This document shows positions 48,341 through 56,118 of a stretch of DNA of 64,000 nt, piece after piece. The stretch covers positions 1-64,000 of the forward strand of contig NZ_JACHID010000009.1 of the NCBI RefSeq assembly GCF_014203025.1, in the 5' to 3' direction. Made by a program: the position numbers and the translations under genes. The notes under the pieces were generated by a model. The model did no database searches and was not told the origin of the DNA. It saw only the letters and a program-made list of their open reading frames with translations. Each line of letters begins with the position of its first letter. The stretch's first letter is position 1. The stretch comes from Desulfurispira natronophila (lineage in GTDB: Bacteria; Chrysiogenota; Chrysiogenetes; Chrysiogenales; Chrysiogenaceae).

Positions 48341-49967
48341 GACCAAAGACCTGCTGGAATCAGCGGGGATTGAGACCATTGTCTGTTCAGTCCTGCCAGC
48401 ACTAACATTGAGACCAAAGACCTGCTGGAATCAGCGGGGATTGAGACGACGAAGTCTTTTCCTACTGTGTATTTTTTAAAGACCAAAGACCTGCTGGAAT
48501 CAGCGGGGATTGAGACTTTCGCCCTCCTCAACCTCAAGCTCCTGCGGCATTTTGACCAAAGACCTGCTGGAATCAGCGGGGATTGAGACGCAGGGATGAT
48601 TCTGTACTTTACAACTTCACCATCTTTGTGACCAAAGACCTGCTGGAATCAGCGGGGATTGAGACGCCGAGTTAGCCCGCTATACGGGCCTTTTTGTGAC
48701 TGACCAAAGACCTGCTGGAATCAGCGGGGATTGAGACCAATCGTTCCGCCATTTCATTTGCTACTGCAATAGCAGGACCAAAGACCTGCTGGAATCAGCG
48801 GGGATTGAGACATTCCACGGCGTAAACCCAACGCCCGTAACTCTGGGGGCGACCAAAGACCTGCTGGAATCAGCGGGGATTGAGACTCATAACTCCGGTC
48901 TCGCTTCACTAAAGTGAACAGACGACCAAAGACCTGCTGGAATCAGCGGGGATTGAGACGGATAAATCAACACCGCTCAAGTTCGCGCCAGTCAAAGACC
49001 AAAGACCTGCTGGAATCAGCGGGGATTGAGACATGATCTTCGTATTACTAGGGAATAATTGTTTTAGTTTGACCAAAGACCTGCTGGAATCAGCGGGGAT
49101 TGAGACCCATTTCGGGAGGATAGTCAAAGATGATTCTTCGCGACCAAAGACCTGCTGGAATCAGCGGGGATTGAGACTTAGTACTCCTCATCTTGCGTTC
49201 TTTGAGATAGCAAAGACCAAAGACCTGCTGGAATCAGCGGGGATTGAGACGTCCCAATCGGCTTTCATCCAGCTTCCGCACGACCAAAGACCTGCTGGAA
49301 TCAGCGGGGATTGAGACCCAGAAACGGTTCTCATACGTTAGGATTCTCTCCGACCAAAGACCTGCTGGAATCAGCGGGGATTGAGACGCTTCAGCCACAT
49401 ACTCCACCTGATACGTATACCAAATGGGACCAAAGACCTGCTGGAATCAGCGGGGATTGAGACCTCCCTCCGGGAGACTTCCCAGTGTTCGTCGTCCCGA
49501 CCAAAGACCTGCTGGAATCAGCGGGGATTGAGACGTCGACGTATATTCCGTCGACGAGCTCCTCTGACCAAAGACCTGCTGGAATCAGCGGGGATTGAGA
49601 CTAATTTTAGCCTGTGGCATTTTCTGCCCTATACGATGACCAAAGACCTGCTGGAATCAGCGGGGATTGAGACCTCAATCTGCTCTTTTGTGTATTTCTG
49701 TTGGGGGAATGACCAAAGACCTGCTGGAATCAGCGGGGATTGAGACTTTAGTATGATAATAGCAGCCATCTTCATAAAGGTCTGACCAAAGACCTGCTGG
49801 AATCAGCGGGGATTGAGACGCGCTCCTCGATATCTACCAATACCCCAAACGCCGAGACCAAAGACCTGCTGGAATCAGCGGGGATTGAGACAAACCCTGC
49901 TACTATTTGTAGCAGGGATCAGGAATCTCCCGACCAAAGACCTGCTGGAATCAGCGGGGATTGAGAG
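48341..49967 (+). CRISPR. Type III-A CRISPR array, 23 repeats and 22 spacers
   Basis: Twenty-three 36-base repeats, each starting GACCAAAGACCTGCTGG and ending GGGGATTGAGAC. I saw no internal variation except in the last repeat (49932-49967), whose final C is G. Spacers run 31 to 40 bases. The last eight repeat bases, ATTGAGAC, fit the usual crRNA 5' handle, so transcription is on the plus strand. A short stem (CTGCTG/CAGCGG, one G-U) lies mid-repeat. Repeat starts include 48341, 48412, 48481, 48554, 48630, 48702, 48776 and onward at 67-76 base steps. Confidence 0.99.
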
Positions 49968-49989
49968 GGCTTGTCGATGCACGCCGGGC

Positions 49990-50068
49990 AATGGAAAAAT
50001 ACGCAGGTGCAAGGCGACCGCAGTGAGAGGAGTGAGTCGTAGCAGATGGGTGCCTTTTGACGGGCCCT
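49990..50068 (+). repeat. Dispersed inverted-repeat element, family 1, copy C
   Basis: Begins TGGAAAAATACGCAGGTGCAAGGCG and ends GATGGGTGCCTTTTGACGGGCC, beginning 23 bases after the last CRISPR repeat. The right end matches copy D (GTGTCCTTGATGGGCC) better than copy A, so C and D form a subgroup. The gap 49968-50197 holds nothing else I can name. Confidence 0.55.
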
Positions 50069-50197
50069 ACCTGCGCGTCACAACTACCAGCTATCTCTAC
50101 GAAATAGAGTCGACAGCTATTTCACATTCTATCTTGACAAAACGTGCTGCATGCTTAAGTTAATGCGCATGACTATACGCATGGAAAGGTGGTTAGT

Positions 50198-50434
50198 ATG
50201 GCAAGGTGTGCGACCAAACGGCAAGCTACAAACCTGACGATTGACAGCCAGCTTCTTGCTGAAGCACGAGCCTTTAATGTCAGTCTTTCACGGGCGGCAG
50301 AAGACGGAATCAAAAGAGCCATTCAGGAACACCGTGCCGCAGCATGGCTGCAGGCAAACCACAGCGCCTTACAAAGTTCTAACGATTATGTGGAAAAGCA
50401 TGGGCTTCCAATGGACCAGTACCGGAACTTCTGA
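50198..50434 (+). CDS. ccdA: Antitoxin, CcdA family
   Basis: A 78-residue protein with an N-terminal ribbon-helix-helix pattern (ATNLTIDSQLLAEARAFNVSLSRAAEDGI) and a C-terminal tail like CcdA (WLQANHSALQSSNDYVEKHG). It neutralises CcdB and should repress its own operon. I chose the ATG at 50198, preceded by AAAGGTGG. The stop overlaps the ccdB start (TGATG). It lies between the CRISPR array and the Csx1 gene. Confidence 0.88.
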   Translation: MARCATKRQATNLTIDSQLLAEARAFNVSLSRAAEDGIKRAIQEHRAAAWLQANHSALQSSNDYVEKHGLPMDQYRNF

Positions 50435-50733
50435 TGGCGCGATTTGATGTGTACCAAAATCCCCACGGTTCTGGATATCTGCTGGATATCCAGGCGGATT
50501 TGCTGACAGGGCTTAACACGCGTACTGTCGTGCCCCTTATGCCAAAGCTGCACGCGCCACAACCCGCACAGATACTTAACCCAGAGTTTGTCATATCTGG
50601 CGAAGTGCATGTTATGGTCACCCAGTTCATGGCGGCCGTTCCCACAACCATTCTTGCTAACCCAGTGGTAAATCTGCGCACAGAACATGAGCGCATTGTG
50701 GCAGCAATTGATTTTCTCATGCAGGGGTTCTGA
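50434..50733 (+). CDS. ccdB: Toxin, CcdB family (gyrase poison)
   Basis: A 99-residue protein with the CcdB start ARFDVYQNPHGSGYLLDIQAD, middle VPLMPKLHAPQ and the C-terminal IVAAIDFLMQGF. The C-terminal W-G-I of F-plasmid CcdB is not exact here (QGF), so gyrase poisoning is likely but not certain. The pair is complete and should work as a toxin-antitoxin module. Confidence 0.88.
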   Translation: MARFDVYQNPHGSGYLLDIQADLLTGLNTRTVVPLMPKLHAPQPAQILNPEFVISGEVHVMVTQFMAAVPTTILANPVVNLRTEHERIVAAIDFLMQGF

Positions 50734-50754
50734 AATGCCTCAAAACATGCAGAC

Positions 50755-50872
50755 AATTGAAAATGCAGTGTGCAAGGCGCTCACGGAGCGTGAAATGAAG
50801 CGTACTCTTTGCACGTTGCAACGACGAGCGACAGCGGGATACGCCGCATAGGGGTGTCCTTGATGGGCCTTA
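50755..50872 (+). repeat. Dispersed inverted-repeat element, family 1, copy D
   Basis: Reads TTGAAAATGCAGTGTGCAAGGCGCTCACGGAGCGTG, then GACGAGCGACAGCGGG, and ends GTGTCCTTGATGGGCC. With copy C it brackets the ccdAB pair. The rest of the gap to 51148 shows no gene I can support. Confidence 0.6.
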
Positions 50873-51148
50873 CTGCAACAACTACCCGCTTCTGCATCAA
50901 GCTTTATCTACGAAAACCCGCAGACAAGATGCAGTTTCCCTGCGGCTATTTCCCCCTCTGCAATTTTCGTCCTATTGCTCATTTGTGTTACGTTCACCGT
51001 GAAGAGTTACCGCAAAAATCACATAAGCGGTTTGTGGATATTTTGAATAGAATACCGGTCTGTGCGGCAGATTGAAAGCACTTGCGGGTACCGTGGCAAG
51101 CTGTCAATTATATTTGGTGTGTCTAGCGAAATAGAGTGTGGAGGCAAT

Positions 51149-52462
51149 ATGGGAAATAGTTGTGTTATTACAATGCTTGGTACGATTAGGCCTCCCGCTG
51201 ACTTGTGTGACCGGGCACATTACGCATTATCAAAAGAGCTTGCTGCTTCTTTCTCCTTCGCAGGTTCGCAGTTTACGAATACTTTGCCACTAATGGTGAA
51301 GTTGTCGCAACAGTTGCGCTCCCGCCTTATACCTTTTAGCACGAAGGAAGCTTTACAGGTGCAAAAGAGCGTTCTTGAAGTTGAAGGCCTTGATCAATCA
51401 GCGCTTGAGGCAGTTATTCCCATTGAAGAGGATAATTTTGAAGCGACTTTTGCGGCGATAAACAAGGAGCTTGCAGCCTACGATGAGGTAATTCTTGACG
51501 TGAGCCACGGCTTCCGTCATCTGCCTATCCTGGCAACGGTCAGTATGATCATCCATAACATCACTGACAGTGGCAAGATTCGCCATATCCTCTTTGCCAA
51601 AGAAATTGAACCGCGCAAACGATATGAAATTATTGATCTGCGAAAGTATCTGGATATTGCCAACGTGACCTATGTGCTGCACACGTTTGATCGCAATTAC
51701 ACGGTTGCTGGGATTGCCGGGGTACAGGATATGCGCATGGCAGAGTTGATTTGTTTACTGCAGGAGTTCTCCCGGCATATCCTTGCAAACTCCTTGAGCT
51801 ACCTGGTGCGAGGTAACAAATCTCTTTTAAACAAGATTCGTGAAAGTATCCAGGGTATTTTGAATTCTGGTGATTCAATGAATCAGACATTTGGCCAATT
51901 GCTTAATAAGGTTGATGAGCATTTACATGAGGTTCAGAGTTGTTTGCAGCAGGAACGAGATTCGCATAAATTTTTTCGTCTGGCAAGGCTATTGGCTGAA
52001 CGGGGTTACCTTTTGAATGCCTTGACACTGCTGCATGAAGCGATTGGCAGCTATGCGTTGGAAGCTATGGCTGCTGCAGTCCCTCCAGGTAACGACTATA
52101 GTCATTACGATGCGACCAAGGCGGCCCGTGGAGTATTCCTGCATTCCCGCAAATGGCATGCCACGCTGAATGATAGGCGCAAAAAAAACCTTCATGCACT
52201 TATAGGGGAAGGTTATAAAATTTGCAGAATAGTGGACCAGCAGTCTGTGCGCAGCTTTACCGATTTAGTTAGAGAGGTGCAGGCATTTCGTAATGACCTG
52301 GCTCACGGTAATGCTGAAAACACATATGGCGATACCTACCACAGGATTTCAAAATATATGGAGCGTTTTGAATCTCTGTGCATCACACAAGACATTCTGG
52401 CGGTTCACTCTAAACTAAGCGAAGGGGAAAAGCTTCGCCGTGCCCTTGGAGGATTATCATGA
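51149..52462 (+). CDS. csx1: CARF-HEPN ribonuclease, Csx1 (TM1812-like) family
   Basis: A 437-residue cOA-activated RNase. The CARF part (about 1-190) has ITMLGT and the family motif ILDVSHGFRHLP (115-126). The C-terminal HEPN domain has the catalytic RNDLAHG (R381, H386; Rx4-6H). GGAGG is four bases before the ATG at 51149. It overlaps the Csx20-type gene by four bases. Expected to cut RNA non-specifically once Cas10 makes cOA. Confidence 0.85.
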   Translation: MGNSCVITMLGTIRPPADLCDRAHYALSKELAASFSFAGSQFTNTLPLMVKLSQQLRSRLIPFSTKEALQVQKSVLEVEGLDQSALEAVIPIEEDNFEATFAAINKELAAYDEVILDVSHGFRHLPILATVSMIIHNITDSGKIRHILFAKEIEPRKRYEIIDLRKYLDIANVTYVLHTFDRNYTVAGIAGVQDMRMAELICLLQEFSRHILANSLSYLVRGNKSLLNKIRESIQGILNSGDSMNQTFGQLLNKVDEHLHEVQSCLQQERDSHKFFRLARLLAERGYLLNALTLLHEAIGSYALEAMAAAVPPGNDYSHYDATKAARGVFLHSRKWHATLNDRRKKNLHALIGEGYKICRIVDQQSVRSFTDLVREVQAFRNDLAHGNAENTYGDTYHRISKYMERFESLCITQDILAVHSKLSEGEKLRRALGGLS

Positions 52463-52845
52463 AATCTCTCTTTCTGATTTTCTCCCACCGTCTCACCGCC
52501 GAGCAGGAACAAGACGCTCGCGAAAATCTTGGCATAACGCATTTTGTTCCCTTACCCTCAGAGCTGCAAGAGCTTTGGAGTAATCTGCCACCGGAGCCGG
52601 ATGAAATTCATCCTCTGCTGCAACCAATCAAGCAGTGGGTTGCCAGGCACGCTGTAAGTGGTGACATAGCTTTGGTTACTGGAGACTTCGGTGCAACCTG
52701 GAATATGGTCAACTTCTGCCACTCTCTTGGTATTATTGCTGTCTATGCCACCAGTCGTCGCATGGTCATTGAAGAGCGCGGCGCACAAGGGACCACGATT
52801 AAACGCAGTATTTTCGATCACGTCCGTTTTCGCACATTCCGATAA
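52459..52845 (+). CDS. csx20: Csx20-type CRISPR accessory protein, candidate ring nuclease
   Basis: A 128-residue protein with the Csx20 pattern: an N-terminal SLFLIFSHRLTAEQEQDA, then FVPLPSELQELWSNLPP, ALVTGDFGATWNMVNF, YATSRRMVIEE, and a C-terminal FDHVRFR. Csx20 proteins are small CARF-fold proteins without an effector domain and have been proposed, with Csx15 and Csx16, to degrade cOA. The four-base overlap with csx1 suggests that the RNase and its off-switch are made together. Confidence 0.7.
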   Translation: MKSLFLIFSHRLTAEQEQDARENLGITHFVPLPSELQELWSNLPPEPDEIHPLLQPIKQWVARHAVSGDIALVTGDFGATWNMVNFCHSLGIIAVYATSRRMVIEERGAQGTTIKRSIFDHVRFRTFR

Positions 52846-53030
52846 GAAAAAACCTCCCCAGTTTCTCCTCTAATCGTAGATTCTCTACTGCAGTATATTT
52901 GCGATATATTTGGAGTTAGAAATCTCTCGTTGCGTCGATTATAAATTTTCTTCAGAAAAATTCCTGTGCCTTTTTCTCCTTTCCTACCATGCTACTTTTT
53001 CCTGACACTCTCTACTTGTTGGAGGAAATT

Positions 53031-53099
53031 ATGCTGCTTGATGCTGCACTGTTGGTATTTATCGTATTGTTGGTCATTGACAATGTGCTGCTGGGATAA
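53031..53099 (+). CDS. Hydrophobic 22-residue microprotein
   Basis: A very short frame with a strong ribosome site: GGAGG five bases before the ATG. The product MLLDAALLVFIVLLVIDNVLLG (written here as MLLDAALLVF plus IVLLVIDNVLLG) is almost all one membrane helix with an aspartate near each end. It lies between csx20 and the Csx3-like gene, with its stop 29 bases before the next start. I know no family. It could be a membrane partner or toxin-like peptide, or a chance frame. Confidence 0.45.
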   Translation: MLLDAALLVFIVLLVIDNVLLG

Positions 53100-53128
53100 A
53101 TAGCAGCAGTGGCGAAAGGAGTATGGAG

Positions 53129-53368
53129 ATGAAGTATGTGGATTTGGACCAGTTTTCCCCATGGCCGAATACTTCAGAAGAAGTTGAGGATCTGCTTCAG
53201 ACAATTCTTACCGTGGCTCAAGGATGTCGCGATTTGACGTTCACGGGTACCCCTCCTGGATGGCTATGCATGTTACTTGGGCATTATCTGAGTCATCACC
53301 TGGCCAGCCTCTATATTGAGTGCCCTGATATGGGCCCAGTGGAGGTTTTTGATCATAACCCTTTTTAA
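53129..53368 (+). CDS. Csx3-like small protein, candidate ring nuclease
   Basis: A 79-residue protein. Its second half, LTFTGTPPGWLCMLLGHYL, then HHLASLYIECPDMGPVEVFDH, follows the Csx3 (Crn3) pattern G-x-P-x-W-L-x5-H, A-x-x-x, D-x-G-x-V-x-V-x-x-H. This includes a histidine and aspartate in the places used for catalysis by Csx3 ring nucleases. It is shorter than usual Csx3 (about 100-110 residues). I chose the ATG at 53129 because AGGAG is seven bases upstream; 53123 is the alternative. Cas1 follows 23 bases later. Confidence 0.5.
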   Translation: MKYVDLDQFSPWPNTSEEVEDLLQTILTVAQGCRDLTFTGTPPGWLCMLLGHYLSHHLASLYIECPDMGPVEVFDHNPF

Positions 53369-53391
53369 TATACCCCGATGAGGATAGCGTT

Positions 53392-54393
53392 ATGGCTACG
53401 GTGGTTATTGACGAGCAGGGAGCGCACGTCCAGTATAAAAATAATCAGTTGGTGATTACTTCACACGACGATAACCTGAGTTGGAGTATCCCCAAGATGA
53501 ATATTGAGCGTTTACTGGTTGTTGGACGCACAACGCTGGCCCAGAATGCTCTGGACTTTTTACTTGAAGCGAGCATCCCTACGCATTTCGCTACTACATC
53601 GGGGTTCTATAAGGGCCAGCTTTGTGGAATAGATGGCAAAAACGTTTTTGCCCGTATGAAGCAATATGAACGTTATGCTCATCCTACTTATCGCAATGAC
53701 CTGGCAAAAACGATTGTGCGGCAAAAGGTCAACAACCTGCGGTATTTTCTCTCTAAGCACAATCGCTACCACGCAAGTGCTTCAATAGAGAGTGCAGTTA
53801 CGGCAATAAAAGCTACTCTCCAGGGTCTAGAGCAGGCCGTTAACACGGATGAGATTCGCGGCATCGAGGGCGCATGCGCAGCGGTTTATTTTCAGGCATA
53901 TGGCAGTATCTTTGAGCATCGCAATTTTCAATTCCGCAAGCGCAGCCGTCGCCCTCCACTCGACCCGATTAATGCCATGCTCAGCCTGGGCTATACTCTT
54001 CTTTTGGCAGAGGTGATTACGGCCCTGCAAAGTACGGGACTGGATACATATGTGGGTTATTTACACAGTGCCGACTATGGACGTCCCTCACTCGCTTGCG
54101 ATTTGCAGGAGGAGTTTCGTTATATTGTCGATGAGCTGGTGGTTAAGCTGGTAAATCTCAAACAAATCAAACCAGATGACTTTGAATACCAGGAAAATGG
54201 GGCGGTTATTCTTACTGAGCCAGCAAGGGAAGTATTTTATCGTGCTTTTGAAAGCAAGTTACGTGGTGGAACTACGTATGAAGGTAAACGGCACTCATAC
54301 CGACGAATAATTCAGCAGCAAGCTCAAAAGTTTAGCAAGTCACTGTTTGAAAGCGAACCGTCCTACCATCCTTTTGCTCGACCAAAGAACTAG
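53392..54393 (+). CDS. cas1: CRISPR integrase Cas1
   Basis: A 333-residue Cas1 that inserts new spacers with Cas2. The metal site is present: Glu in GIEGACAAVYFQAYG, His in YLHSADYGRPSLACDLQEEF and Asp in the same block. GAGGA precedes the ATG. It is separated from the interference operon by the array and the accessory genes, and three bases from cas2. Confidence 0.96.
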   Translation: MATVVIDEQGAHVQYKNNQLVITSHDDNLSWSIPKMNIERLLVVGRTTLAQNALDFLLEASIPTHFATTSGFYKGQLCGIDGKNVFARMKQYERYAHPTYRNDLAKTIVRQKVNNLRYFLSKHNRYHASASIESAVTAIKATLQGLEQAVNTDEIRGIEGACAAVYFQAYGSIFEHRNFQFRKRSRRPPLDPINAMLSLGYTLLLAEVITALQSTGLDTYVGYLHSADYGRPSLACDLQEEFRYIVDELVVKLVNLKQIKPDDFEYQENGAVILTEPAREVFYRAFESKLRGGTTYEGKRHSYRRIIQQQAQKFSKSLFESEPSYHPFARPKN

Positions 54394-54395
54394 TC

Positions 54396-54671
54396 ATGAT
54401 TGTTATTATTGCTTATGACATTCCAAGTACCAAGCGTCGCACTCGTCTGCATAAAGCTTTAAAGGGCTATGGCGTTAATGCTCAGCGCAGTGTTTTTGAG
54501 TGTGACGTTAGCCCCGAGCAGATGAAAGGCCTTTTGACAATGCTGGAGTTTATGATTGACCCGGGCGAGGACGACCTGCGTATTTATCCGCTGTGCAAGG
54601 GCTGCCAGGATAAAGTAAAAAGTCTTGGCGTTGGAGACTTTAATCGCAGTGAGGAAATTATCATCATTTAA
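54396..54671 (+). CDS. cas2: CRISPR adaptation protein Cas2
   Basis: A 91-residue ferredoxin-fold protein, structural partner of Cas1. The first strand keeps the conserved aspartate (IIAYDIPSTKRRTRLHKAL) and the usual GYGVNAQRSVFECDV follows. Two bases after cas1. Confidence 0.95.
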   Translation: MIVIIAYDIPSTKRRTRLHKALKGYGVNAQRSVFECDVSPEQMKGLLTMLEFMIDPGEDDLRIYPLCKGCQDKVKSLGVGDFNRSEEIIII

Positions 54672-54689
54672 CCACTAAAGGAGGGAGTT

Positions 54690-55010
54690 ATGAGTGAAAA
54701 GGTTTACCTGTATATGAGCAGTGAGGGTTTGGTCCGCTTTGGACCATTTCGCTTGCTCAGGTTCGGCGTGAATAATTTTGGCGAACTGTCAATATTTGCA
54801 GATGATGGGCAAATTGTGGCTACCTATGAAGGTTCGGATAAGTGGAGGTCGTTTAACAGCAAATACAGCAAGTATCATTTCAATGATGTCCTGATCAGCT
54901 CGAATCCTGACAGGAACAGCATAGATGCACTGAGAATGAACATGGCTGCCGATAAGGCCAGCGATTTAAGAATGTACGATCAAGGGCTTTTTGACATTAA
55001 CCCTAAATAA
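54690..55010 (+). CDS. Unknown protein downstream of cas2
   Basis: A 106-residue protein with a very strong ribosome site (AAAGGAGGG seven bases before the ATG), 18 bases after cas2 on the same strand. It is soluble, aromatic-rich in the first half (YLYMSSEGLVRFGPFRLL) and has no signal peptide or membrane helix. I do not recognise a family. Its place suggests it is made together with Cas1-Cas2 and may serve spacer uptake, but nothing in the sequence proves this. Confidence 0.6.
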   Translation: MSEKVYLYMSSEGLVRFGPFRLLRFGVNNFGELSIFADDGQIVATYEGSDKWRSFNSKYSKYHFNDVLISSNPDRNSIDALRMNMAADKASDLRMYDQGLFDINPK

Positions 55011-55089
55011 TAGCAGGAATTTTCCTGTAACTTACCACATATGGTTTTATTGGTAGTGTCACTGCATATTGCTTCAAAAGGAGATTGAC

Positions 55090-55698
55090 ATGCAGAGACA
55101 CTATTTTATCAAAAGCTGCCTGGTCGCATCTGCTCTTCTATGTGCAGGTTCAATTGCCAGTGGTTATGAACTTTCCGAAGGTTCGCGATACTTTGGTGGA
55201 CAGTTCGCTATGCTCGACTATGATATCAGCGGTGCAAATGAATCCTACGAGCCAACAGCGCTGGTTGCGCGTATGGGGCTGTTTGTTCAGGATAATGTGG
55301 CCATTGAAGGTCGTATTGGAACTGGATTAAGCAGTGACAAAAAGTACTATACGTACAACGATGCTGATGAAGAGGTTGCTGTTGAGCTGGACTCATTGCT
55401 GGGATTGTTTGTCATCGCGCATATGCCACTGGAAGGCACTGGAAGTTTTTACGGTGCACTCGGATTATCCCGAGTGAGAACTAGCGTGGAAGAAGATGAC
55501 TACTGGTACAGTAACTATTTTGGCGACATGCACTTCAACGACACATACACAGTTTCGGACACAGGCCTTTCTTATGGTGTGGGATTTGAGTGGCACATGA
55601 GCGATGTGTCTGCCCTGAATATTGAGTATATGATGTATGTAAATGAATCAGACTATTCAGTGGCAGCGTTGAGCGTAGGTGCATCCTTCGGATTTTAA
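55090..55698 (+). CDS. Outer-membrane beta-barrel protein (small porin-like)
   Basis: A 202-residue protein. A signal peptide (about 1-24, SCLVASALLCAGSIASG) leads into alternating strands with tyrosines and glycines (YFGGQFAMLDYDI, YGVGFEWHM) and a C-terminal ALSVGASFGF ending in Phe, the outer-membrane insertion signal. It looks like an eight-strand OmpA/OmpX-type barrel. AGGAG lies seven bases before the chosen ATG. It is followed by a bidirectional terminator. Confidence 0.78.
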   Translation: MQRHYFIKSCLVASALLCAGSIASGYELSEGSRYFGGQFAMLDYDISGANESYEPTALVARMGLFVQDNVAIEGRIGTGLSSDKKYYTYNDADEEVAVELDSLLGLFVIAHMPLEGTGSFYGALGLSRVRTSVEEDDYWYSNYFGDMHFNDTYTVSDTGLSYGVGFEWHMSDVSALNIEYMMYVNESDYSVAALSVGASFGF

Positions 55699-55713
55699 TG
55701 TTTGAAATGACGC

Positions 55714-55750
55714 AAAAAGGCTGTGAAGTGTTGAATTTCACAGCCTTTTT
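55714..55750. terminator. Bidirectional terminator
   Basis: AAAAAGGCTGTGAA (55714-55727) pairs with TTCACAGCCTTTTT (55737-55750), followed by two more T residues on the plus strand and preceded by A residues that give T residues on the minus strand. It serves the outer-membrane gene and overlaps the stop codon of the convergent Cas2-like gene. Confidence 0.85.
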
Positions 55751-56010
55751 TTGTTTAAATCACTTAAGCTCGCAGCTCCAATAAGTATGGGTGCCCTGCG
55801 GGTGTCACTGGACTGGATAAATATTGCGTCTTGGTCTGGCTCTACCATAAACTCAAGAGCTGAGCGCAATTGCTTTAGCTGCTGCGTGTCCAACCTGCAT
55901 TGCGCTACACCTGCATCCCAATCTACCGTAGCATGAAAACTGGTTAATACTTTTATCAGTCGCCAGCGCCGCATTGGGTCTGGTATGGTGTAGGTGATAA
56001 TATACTCCAT
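55738..56010 (-). CDS. Divergent Cas2-like protein with lost catalytic aspartate
   Basis: A 90-residue protein with the Cas2 plan: first strand EYIITYTIPDPMRRWRLIKVL, QLKQLRSALEFMVEPDQDAI and an ILIG end. In place of the conserved YD in the first strand it has YT, so the metal-binding aspartate is gone. No cas1 is beside it. It may have become a regulator or be decaying. It diverges from the CARF-like gene with 108 bases between the starts. Confidence 0.65.
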   Translation of the reverse strand: MEYIITYTIPDPMRRWRLIKVLTSFHATVDWDAGVAQCRLDTQQLKQLRSALEFMVEPDQDAIFIQSSDTRRAPILIGAASLSDLNKKRL

Positions 56011-56118
56011 AATCAGCTCCTGGTTATCAAGTCTGAAGGCTCTTGGTTAATATAGTGCTATGAGAGAATTCAGGGTTCTCCGTATTTTTCCTGAATTAAC
56101 TTGAAGGGCAAGTTTACG

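Noticed and set aside
48253-50163. Open frames running through the CRISPR array
   Set aside because: They translate the repeat over and over; the array is not coding.
50809-51075. 88-residue frame between ccdB and csx1
   Set aside because: It starts inside a repeat element, has no ribosome site and no family.
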